Positions 1 through 6,338 of a stretch of DNA of 64,000 nt are shown piece after piece. Every line of letters starts with the position of its first letter. Position 1 is the stretch's first letter. Below the pieces are notes generated by a model, which searched no databases, was not told the origin of the DNA, and saw only the letters and a list, made by a program, of their open reading frames with translations. This stretch comes from Fictibacillus phosphorivorans (GTDB lineage: Bacteria; Bacillota; Bacilli; Bacillales; Fictibacillaceae), in the NCBI RefSeq assembly GCF_001619875.1, contig NZ_LRFC01000038.1:558001-622000 (forward strand). The letters are read 5' to 3'. Position numbers and translations under genes: made by a program.

Positions 1-180
1 TTCAATCCTTCTGATGAGGATGTGAACACAGAGTTATTTCTTGGTTTTGATCCTGAAGAGCTGTATGAAGTTAATTTTGCAGGGGAAATCCTGTCGAGGG
101 TAACTGCCGCAAAACAGACAGCCATTACGTTTGGCCCTAAACAAATCAAAACCATTCGTGTAAAAAGGAAAGGCCGGTAA
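1..180 (+). CDS. C-terminal end of a GH38-type alpha-mannosidase (partial)
   Basis: The frame is open from base 1 and stops with TAA at 178-180, leaving 59 residues. They read as a beta-rich tail (FNPSDEDVNTELFLGF near the start, FGPKQIKTIRV near the end), which resembles the last beta-sandwich strand of bacterial GH38 alpha-mannosidases. That family removes alpha-linked mannose from oligosaccharides, usually in the cytoplasm in Bacillaceae. The catalytic part lies outside the window, so the call rests on the tail alone and on context: the next genes are a sugar-kinase-type regulator and a GmuE-like kinase. Another glycosidase with a similar terminal domain is possible. Confidence 0.5.
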   Translation, partial: FNPSDEDVNTELFLGFDPEELYEVNFAGEILSRVTAAKQTAITFGPKQIKTIRVKRKGR

Positions 181-225
181 TGAAGGGATCAAATACTCCG
201 TCCTTAGAAAATGAAGGTGATCAAG

Positions 226-1911
226 ATGAGAAAGTTTGTAGCATTTGACATAGGCGGGACATTAATTAAATACGGTGTTATTTCAGAAGATGGGACGTTT
301 ATTGAAAAATATGAAGTGCCAACAGAGGCGCAGCTTGGTGGCCCCGCGATCGTCCAAAAAGTGAAGCAGTGTGGAGAGCAGCTGATTGAGAAGCATGACA
401 TAAGCGGGATCTGTATCAGCACCGCGGGTCAAGTAGATTCCAAAGAAGGTGTCATCCTGTTCGCTTCATCGCTGATTCCGAACTACACCGGAACTAAGTT
501 GAAGCAGGAACTAGAGGAACATTTTAACTTGCCTGTAGAAGTAGAAAACGATGTGAACTGTGCCGGACTTGCGGAGTCTTGGATTGGAACAGGAAAAGAT
601 TCAAAGAGCTTGTTCTGTCTGACGATTGGTACAGGAATTGGCGGCAGCTACATTTTAGACAACAAGCTTCATACCGGTCACAGCTTTAGCGGTGGTGAGA
701 TTGGTTACATTCCGATCGAAGGCGGTCAGTTTGAAGAGCTCGCTTCAACTCGTGTTCTGATTAAAAATGTAGCGAGGCGAAAAGAAGCAGCTGAAACGGA
801 GTTTGATGGCAAGAAGATTTTCGAGTTGGCGCAAAAAGGTGACGAAATATGCATCGAGGAAATCGAGCGCCTTGTGTACTACTTATCAAAAGGTATCGCT
901 ACAATCGCCTACATGATGAATCCAGAGACGATTATTATCGGCGGAGGCATCACAGCTCAAAAGGATTACCTTCTGCCGTTAATCATGAAACAGCTCGAGA
1001 TCGATGTGATTCCAGCGATTTTAGCGAAGACGAAGATCGAGATCGCCCGCAACTTAAACAATGCAGGCATGGTCGGAGCTTTACGTCATTTCCTGCTGCA
1101 AGAATCTTTGCAGCCTCTAAAGAGTATCACTACAATGATCGAATCGCATCGTCATAAGCTGACGAAACGAGAGCAGATGATCGCAAAATACATTATCACG
1201 AATCTAGAGTCATTCCCGAACAGAACCATCTCAGAGCTGTCGCGTCAGATCGACGTATCAGAAGCAACGATAACACGTTTCTGCCAAAAGCTCGAGTTTG
1301 GCTCCTACAATAAGCTTCGTTTGATGGCAAAAGAAGCTTCAGTCAGCACAAGACTTTTTGAACCATCTGAAAGTCAACATTTAACAGGTGTGAAAGAGAC
1401 GTATGTAAATATGCTCAAAAAATTTGATACGCTTTATGAGATGAAAGATGTAGAAAAAGTTAAGCATCAAGTAGCGAACGCAGAACAAATCTACTTGTAT
1501 GGCGGAAACAAACTCTCTTTTATCGCGGATCAAATGAAATATAAACTGATGAAACTAGGTAAGAGAGCAGACACATTCTCGTCTCCTTATGAGATGGAAC
1601 TTTCGTCATATACAATAAACCAAGACACCTTGGTGATCGGGCTCAGTGCTTCTGGTTATGATTCAGAAGTGGTTAGTATGTTGAGACAGGCGAAGAAGTT
1701 AGGGTGTGAAACGATCGGCGTGACGAGTCAGCAAGATTCTCCGTTATCTGAGGTTTCGAATACGCGTTTACTCATTCCAGCGACAGACGATATCGCGGGT
1801 GATGATAACTCCATTTGCGAGGTATCCGCTTTTTATTTAATGGATGTCATCTTAAAAGAACTGCGCAATGACTATAACGCTGCTGGAAATCATCAAAAAG
1901 AGATTATTTAA
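226..1911 (+). CDS. ROK kinase domain fused to an RpiR-type regulator (HTH plus SIS)
   Basis: A 561-residue two-part protein. Residues 1-290 are a ROK sugar-kinase fold with the ATP phosphate loop DIGGT at the N-terminus, VENDVNCAG, and the second phosphate motif TIGTGIGG. The usual ROK zinc motif (CxCGxxGCxE) is absent; GGEIGYIPIEGG follows instead. Residues about 305-380 form an HTH_6 domain (SELSRQIDVSEATITRF), and about 405-550 a SIS phosphosugar-binding domain (LVIGLSASG). Known RpiR proteins sense phosphosugars, so this protein may phosphorylate a sugar and sense the product, or use the ROK part only as a sensor. The start at 226 is preferred over the ATG at 211 because GAAGGTGA lies five bases upstream of 226. 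It is preceded closely by the mannosidase end, suggesting cotranscription. Confidence 0.85.
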   Translation: MRKFVAFDIGGTLIKYGVISEDGTFIEKYEVPTEAQLGGPAIVQKVKQCGEQLIEKHDISGICISTAGQVDSKEGVILFASSLIPNYTGTKLKQELEEHFNLPVEVENDVNCAGLAESWIGTGKDSKSLFCLTIGTGIGGSYILDNKLHTGHSFSGGEIGYIPIEGGQFEELASTRVLIKNVARRKEAAETEFDGKKIFELAQKGDEICIEEIERLVYYLSKGIATIAYMMNPETIIIGGGITAQKDYLLPLIMKQLEIDVIPAILAKTKIEIARNLNNAGMVGALRHFLLQESLQPLKSITTMIESHRHKLTKREQMIAKYIITNLESFPNRTISELSRQIDVSEATITRFCQKLEFGSYNKLRLMAKEASVSTRLFEPSESQHLTGVKETYVNMLKKFDTLYEMKDVEKVKHQVANAEQIYLYGGNKLSFIADQMKYKLMKLGKRADTFSSPYEMELSSYTINQDTLVIGLSASGYDSEVVSMLRQAKKLGCETIGVTSQQDSPLSEVSNTRLLIPATDDIAGDDNSICEVSAFYLMDVILKELRNDYNAAGNHQKEII

Positions 1912-2012
1912 ACGTGTGTTTTGCTCAGTATGGATCATTCTGACGCTGATTGGCCGGTTGGGCAGGATTTAGAGCTGTAAAAGAGGGATGAAGTTTGTAA
2001 TTTGGGGTGTTG

Positions 2013-2158
2013 TGAGCGAAAAGAGGGCTTCACTGAGCGAAAAGCTGGTCAGATTGAGCGAAAAGAGGGATCCACTGAGCGAAACGGCTGATGTATTGAG
2101 CGAAAAGCGACCTTGATTGAGCGAACGTGTAATAAATATAAGAACACGTACCGTAAAA
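2013..2158 (+). repeat. 146-bp intergenic element, copy 1: six units at a 21-bp period
   Basis: The core TGAGCGAA starts at 2013, 2034, 2055, 2076, 2097 and 2118, exactly 21 bp apart. Units alternate between a CAC-type and an AT-type lead-in, so there is a weaker 42-bp period. The last unit runs into a conserved tail with the inverted repeat ACGTGT (2125-2130) and ACACGT (2144-2149), then ACCGTAAAA. Near-identical elements lie at 5899-6045 and 25361-25506 in the same orientation. Reading frames through this copy contain stops, so it is not coding. The rest of the 1912-2262 gap shows nothing I can name. Confidence 0.9.
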
Positions 2159-2262
2159 CTTAGGAAAACATACAGGACCGATGGCGCGCAGAACGAAGCT
2201 CAAGGGCCACTGGCACGCTTGCACCCCGCACCTGCACGCCACAAAAAAACGAACTTAAAAAG

Positions 2263-2301
2263 AAAGGAGAAAATATGAGATCACACAATATTTTCTCCTT
2301 T
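2263..2301 (+). promoter_or_regulatory. 14-bp perfect hairpin masking a ribosome binding site
   Basis: The arms 2263-2276 and 2288-2301 are perfectly complementary over 14 bp, with an 11-base loop. A short T run follows. The left arm contains AAAGGAG and the first two bases of an ATG at 2275. It could be an intrinsic terminator or, more interestingly, a switch hiding the Shine-Dalgarno of the leader ORF before the esterase gene. Confidence 0.65.
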
Positions 2302-2328
2302 TTACGTATGAAGGGTGAACGGTCATGA
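2275..2328 (+). CDS. Possible 17-codon leader peptide coupled to the esterase gene
   Basis: ATG at 2275 sits behind AAAGGAG (2264-2270 area) and reads MRSHNIFSFLRMKGERS, stopping with TGA at 2326-2328. The stop overlaps the ATG of the downstream esterase (2325) as ATGA, the usual geometry of translational coupling. Its ribosome binding site and start are inside the hairpin 2263-2301. No family resemblance is seen. It may be a real leader ORF or an accident of a terminator placed next to a gene. Confidence 0.35.
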   Translation: MRSHNIFSFLRMKGERS

Positions 2329-3305
2329 ATCCGTACGATGAAGAACAAGATAAACGGCTAAATGAAAAGCCAAAGCAAACGAAACAAGCTGATTTTGATG
2401 CGTTCTGGGAAGGTTTGAAATCCGAAAATGAGAAGTATCCGCTTAATGTTGAAATGAAGAAGAGGGCATACAGCGTTCCAGGCGTGAACGTCTATGACGT
2501 AGCTTTTGACGGGTTTCGCAATTCCCGCATTTACGGTGTATACGTTACACCTGAAGTGGTGAAGAACGATGCACCAGCTGCCGTCATCTTTCATGGCTAC
2601 AACTGGAACACGTTGCAGCCACATTATACGTTTAAGCATGTGATCCAAGGAGTACCTGTTTTATTAGTAGATGTGCGAGGGCAGAGTATAAAATCGGCGG
2701 ATCAGAACACCTACGAAAATGGTGGAGCGGCCGGTTGGGTCACTCAGGGGATATTTGACCGTAACGCGTATTATTACAGTCATGTTTATATGGACTGTTA
2801 CCGAAGTGTTGATGTTGTTCGGGAGCTTTCTGGAAAAAGCGGGGTTTATTTAGAAGGAGGCAGCCAAGGGGGAGGATTAGCCATTGCGACGGCTGCACTT
2901 CAAGACAGCATTCTCTTAACGTTATGTGACATTCCGTTTATGACAGACTTCGAACGCTCGGTCAGACTTGCTGCAGAAGGGCCTTACACAGAGATTGCGC
3001 ATTATTTTAAAGTTCATGACCCGCTTCATCAGACATCTGCTAAAATTTTTGAAACACTTAGTTATGTGGATGCCATGAATCTGGCAAGCTCTGTAACGTG
3101 TCCGGTCCTTTTATCTGTAGGGATGATGGACCCCGTTTGCCCGCCGAGTAGTGCCTTTGCGTTATATCATCATTTAAGCGGACCAAAGGAAATGAGAACA
3201 TACCGAGAATACGGCCATGAAGTTCCTATGCTTCATGAAGAAGAGAAGCTTACATTTATGCACTCTTATCTAAAAAGTACGAGCGAAAGAAGGCAAAATT
3301 CATGA
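2325..3305 (+). CDS. CE7 family acetyl esterase (acetyl xylan esterase / cephalosporin C deacetylase type)
   Basis: A 326-residue alpha/beta hydrolase with the CE7 signatures: DVRGQ (116-120), the nucleophile elbow GGSQGG with Ser180, Asp269 (GMMDP) and the HE motif at His298 (YGHEVP). CE7 enzymes remove acetyl groups from short xylo- or other oligosaccharides and are normally cytoplasmic hexamers; no signal peptide is present here, and the length matches the family. AAGGGTGA lies six bases before the start. It overlaps the DUF4127 gene by ATGA and heads a three-gene unit ending in a fructokinase-like gene, so the likely job is deacetylation of imported sugar. Confidence 0.85.
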   Translation: MNPYDEEQDKRLNEKPKQTKQADFDAFWEGLKSENEKYPLNVEMKKRAYSVPGVNVYDVAFDGFRNSRIYGVYVTPEVVKNDAPAAVIFHGYNWNTLQPHYTFKHVIQGVPVLLVDVRGQSIKSADQNTYENGGAAGWVTQGIFDRNAYYYSHVYMDCYRSVDVVRELSGKSGVYLEGGSQGGGLAIATAALQDSILLTLCDIPFMTDFERSVRLAAEGPYTEIAHYFKVHDPLHQTSAKIFETLSYVDAMNLASSVTCPVLLSVGMMDPVCPPSSAFALYHHLSGPKEMRTYREYGHEVPMLHEEEKLTFMHSYLKSTSERRQNS

Positions 3306-4834
3306 AGATTGCTTATTTACCAATAGATGAACGTCCGTGCAACACGACCTATGTAGAAATGATTGTGAAGTCTTCACATGATGTTGAACTGTTTATGCCA
3401 GAACCCGAACTTTTAGGTTATAAAAAGAAGGCGGCAAATACAGAAGGATTATGGAACTGGGTAAAGACTGCTGCAGGCAAAGTGGACACTCTCATCCTAA
3501 GTATCGATATGCTGATTTATGGCGGACTTCTTCCCTCTAGACTTCATTATTTAACTGAAAAAGAGAGTGCTGTATGGATGGAACGCTTACGCTCACTGCG
3601 CCAGGAACATCCGAATCTCGGAATCTATGCGTCAAACTTGATCATGCGCACACCCAAATACAGTTCGAGTGACGAGGAACCAGATTATTATGAACACTGG
3701 GGCCGAGAGTTGTTTTTACGTGCCTATTTACTAGATAAAGAACAGCGCGAAAACTTAACAGAAGATGAGGCGAAACAGCTTAGTGAGATAAAGGATAAGC
3801 TGCCACAAGAACACATTGAAGACTATGAGACGAGACGTGCTTTCAATTCAAACATGAATGTTCAAATGCTGGATTTGGTTAAGGAAGGAGTGCTGACGTT
3901 TTTGTCCATTCCGCAAGATGACAGTTCCGAATTCGGATATACGGCGATTGATCAAAGCGCAGTGGTTACAAAACGAGAACAGCTTCGTTTATATAAAAAC
4001 GTTCAAATGTACCCTGGTGCTGATGAGGTGGGTGCGACTTTATTAGCCCGGGTTTATAATGATTTGAAAGGGCAGAAACCTAAAATTTTTCCGATATGGA
4101 GCAGTACACTCGGCCCTCAGCTTGTGCCGATGTATGAAGACCGTCCTTTTGCAGAAAGCTTAAAAGCACACATATTAGCAGCAGGGTGTCAGCTGGTAGA
4201 TCGTGCAGAGGATGCCGATCTGGTACTCGCTTATAATACGCCAGGCCGCGCGATGCAAGAATCGTGGGAACAGCATGCAAAAGATATTACGTACACGAGT
4301 TTTAGAAATATGCTGACGTTTGTGGATCAGATCAAGCACTTTATTGATTCAGGAAAAAATGTCATTGTAGCGGATTCGGCATATGCCAATGGCGGTGACG
4401 CCGAGCTGATAACTCTTTTAGATGAAGAGGGTATTCTTGATCAGCTATTGTCGTACAAAGGCTGGAACACGAACTGCAATACGCTTGGTACAACGATCTG
4501 CCAAGGTGCATTAGGTGCTGATGGGATACAGAAGCAGATTAAAGAAAACTTGATCTACCACCTTTTTGATGATTATTTTTATCAAGCAGAGGTTCGTATG
4601 AAAATGAACGAGGATTTCTTGCCACAGTATGGTTTGAATTATTTTGATCTAAAAGACGCTGCGGACGCTGTGAACGAAGAGCGCGATCAGCGAATGCTAT
4701 CAAGGTTCAATGAGGTAATTCTAAATAGTTTTCTAGCTTATGAGGTAGAGAATTTGAAGACATTCGCACCATGGAACCGAATGTTTGAATGCGGATTATC
4801 GTTTAAGTTGAAAGAAAGAAGTGAATCAAAATGA
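3302..4834 (+). CDS. DUF4127 family protein
   Basis: A 510-residue soluble protein starting with the sequence KIAYLPIDERPCN, the hallmark of DUF4127, followed by SIDMLIYGGLLPSR and, later, IVADSAYANGGD. No signal peptide or membrane segment. The family has no established function that I can state; its members often lie beside glycosidases and ROK kinases, as here. It overlaps both neighbours by ATGA (3302-3305 and 4831-4834), so it is translated together with the esterase and kinase, pointing to a cytoplasmic step in sugar use. Confidence 0.8.
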   Translation: MKIAYLPIDERPCNTTYVEMIVKSSHDVELFMPEPELLGYKKKAANTEGLWNWVKTAAGKVDTLILSIDMLIYGGLLPSRLHYLTEKESAVWMERLRSLRQEHPNLGIYASNLIMRTPKYSSSDEEPDYYEHWGRELFLRAYLLDKEQRENLTEDEAKQLSEIKDKLPQEHIEDYETRRAFNSNMNVQMLDLVKEGVLTFLSIPQDDSSEFGYTAIDQSAVVTKREQLRLYKNVQMYPGADEVGATLLARVYNDLKGQKPKIFPIWSSTLGPQLVPMYEDRPFAESLKAHILAAGCQLVDRAEDADLVLAYNTPGRAMQESWEQHAKDITYTSFRNMLTFVDQIKHFIDSGKNVIVADSAYANGGDAELITLLDEEGILDQLLSYKGWNTNCNTLGTTICQGALGADGIQKQIKENLIYHLFDDYFYQAEVRMKMNEDFLPQYGLNYFDLKDAADAVNEERDQRMLSRFNEVILNSFLAYEVENLKTFAPWNRMFECGLSFKLKERSESK

Positions 4835-5697
4835 GACTAGGTGCGATTGAAGCAGGTGGCACGAAGTTTGTTTGCGGAATTGGTACGGAACAGGGAGAAG
4901 TCATTGAAAGAATCTCTATTCCAACCACAACGCCAGAAGAGACTCTGGAGCAGGTGATCGGCTTTTTTAAAACGAGAGAAGTTGATGCGCTAGGTGTGGG
5001 CTCATTCGGACCAGTTGATCTTGATCACGCGAGTCCAACGTACGGCTATATTACGAGCACACCAAAAAGACATTGGAACTCATTCAATCTTGTTGGAGAA
5101 CTAAAAAAACGTTTTTCTGTTCCTATTGGTTTTGATACGGATGTGAATGCGGCAGCACTAGGTGAGTCCGTTTGGGGTGCGGCAAAAGGACTCGACAGCT
5201 GTTTGTATATGACGGTTGGAACAGGTATCGGCGTTGGTGCTGTTTCAGAAGGAAAGTTGGTTCACGGCATGCTTCACCCAGAGATGGGCCACATTTTAGT
5301 GAGGCGGCATGAAGAAGATCCGTTTCGTGGAAGCTGCCCGTTTCATGGTGACTGTTTAGAAGGAATGGCGGCTGGTCCAGCGATTGAAGCACGCTGGGGA
5401 ACAAAAGGTGTGGAACTTGCAGGAGATTCTAAAGTGTGGGAACTTGAAGCATATTATCTCGCACAAGCGCTCGTGAATTATATACTGATTCTCTCGCCTA
5501 AGAAGATTATCATTGGGGGCGGCGTGATGAAGCAGGAGCAGCTTTTCCCGCTAGTCCGAGAACAGACGGTTAAGTTGTTGAACGGGTATATTCAGCATGA
5601 CAATCTATTGAAAACTATCGATCAGTACATCGTTCCCCCTGGTTTGGGTGACAATGCTGGGTTATGTGGGGCGCTGGCGTTAGCTAAAGGACTATAG
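4831..5697 (+). CDS. gmuE: ROK family fructokinase, GmuE-like
   Basis: 288 residues, closely resembling Bacillus subtilis GmuE as I recall it: IEAGGTKFVC at the ATP loop, GSFGPVD, DTDVNAAALGE, MTVGTGIGVG, and the zinc site HPEMGH followed by CPFHGDCLEG. ROK fructokinases phosphorylate fructose with ATP; in the B. subtilis glucomannan operon GmuE follows mannose isomerisation. No isomerase gene is seen in this window. Translation is probably coupled to the DUF4127 gene through an ATGA overlap. A hairpin terminator follows at 5714-5747, closing the operon. The alternative is a glucokinase- or mannokinase-type specificity, which sequence alone cannot separate. Confidence 0.8.
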   Translation: MRLGAIEAGGTKFVCGIGTEQGEVIERISIPTTTPEETLEQVIGFFKTREVDALGVGSFGPVDLDHASPTYGYITSTPKRHWNSFNLVGELKKRFSVPIGFDTDVNAAALGESVWGAAKGLDSCLYMTVGTGIGVGAVSEGKLVHGMLHPEMGHILVRRHEEDPFRGSCPFHGDCLEGMAAGPAIEARWGTKGVELAGDSKVWELEAYYLAQALVNYILILSPKKIIIGGGVMKQEQLFPLVREQTVKLLNGYIQHDNLLKTIDQYIVPPGLGDNAGLCGALALAKGL

Positions 5698-5713
5698 ATG
5701 ATTGATTTTATGG

Positions 5714-5747
5714 AGCTGATTCCAGGCTGTTTAGGAGTCAGCTTTTT
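5714..5747 (+). terminator. Intrinsic terminator after the fructokinase gene
   Basis: Arms AGCTGATTCC (5714-5723) and GGAGTCAGCT (5734-5743) pair over 10 bp with one G-T wobble and a 10-base loop, followed by TTTTT. Confidence 0.8.
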
Positions 5748-5898
5748 GTATTTGGCTGAAAACGTTGGTGTTAGAGGTAGAAAATAGACATAAATATTGG
5801 TGTTTATTTAATCATCATTCGAATATTAAGCTTTTAAGCCATTTTATAGAGAAAAAACTGTTAAATTTTATGCGGATAATCAATAATCTAGGCGTCAT

Positions 5899-6045
5899 TG
5901 AGCGAAAACAGAGGTTCACTGAGCGAAACGTAAGGTCTATTGAGCGAAAACAGGGGGTCACTGAGCGAAACGGAGGGTCTATTGAGCGAAAAGCGACCAC
6001 GACTGAGCGAACGTGTAATACCATATAAGAACACGTACCGTAAAA
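5899..6045 (+). repeat. 147-bp intergenic element, copy 2: six units at a 21-bp period
   Basis: TGAGCGAA starts at 5899, 5920, 5941, 5962, 5983 and 6004, again exactly 21 bp apart, with alternating AT and CAC lead-ins. The tail carries ACGTGT (6011-6016) and ACACGT (6031-6036) and ends ACCGTAAAA. It sits between a terminator and the regulated promoter of the first GH35 gene. The stretch 5748-5898 before it shows nothing recognisable. Confidence 0.9.
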
Positions 6046-6136
6046 TCCCATCATAAACCCTTAATTGGAGTGGCTCTCTGTTATTAACTAACTCATCTAC
6101 ATAAGAGCTACCATTCATAATTTTTAGAAAATTTTA

Positions 6137-6165
6137 TTGTAACCGTTTACAAGTTGTTTTATAAT
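6137..6165 (+). promoter_or_regulatory. Promoter of the first GH35 gene overlapped by a cre site
   Basis: A -10 TATAAT at 6160-6165 stands 17 bp from TTGTAA at 6137-6142. The sequence TGTAACCGTTTACA (6138-6151) fits the loose cre consensus (WTGNAANCGNWNNCW) and covers the -35 box, so CcpA repression by preferred sugars is likely. Confidence 0.7.
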
Positions 6166-6174
6166 ATGTAAAAG

Positions 6175-6283
6175 CGAAACGTTTCTATTAGTAAAATGAG
6201 GGTTTTTCTCTCTTCAATAGATTTGAAACGTTTATATTTTTCGAAAAACCTATTTTTTTACCCAATATCGAAACGTTTCGATA
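6175..6283 (+). promoter_or_regulatory. Three AAACGTTT operators downstream of the promoter (LacI-type)
   Basis: CGAAACGTTTCT (6175-6186) lies at the expected transcription start, TTGAAACGTTTATA at 6223-6236, and the perfect 18-bp palindrome TATCGAAACGTTTCGATA at 6266-6283. The CG-centred palindrome is typical of LacI/GalR family operators. The same palindrome core, CGAAACGTTTCG, occurs before the GH3 gene at 27759-27776. No LacI-family gene is in the window. Confidence 0.7.
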
Positions 6284-6338
6284 AAACGTAACGCAGCCCA
6301 TTTTACAAAAACCGGGTCTCCGGATAAAGAGGTGATGT

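Noticed and set aside
2013-2158. Possible CRISPR array
   Set aside because: The period is 21 bp with only 8-10 conserved bases per unit; spacers would be 11-13 bp and partly similar; no cas genes.
5765-6028. Open frame of 87 codons with ERK/TERN repeats
   Set aside because: It is the 21-bp repeat read in frame; the equivalent frame in copy 1 contains a stop, and there is no ribosome binding site.
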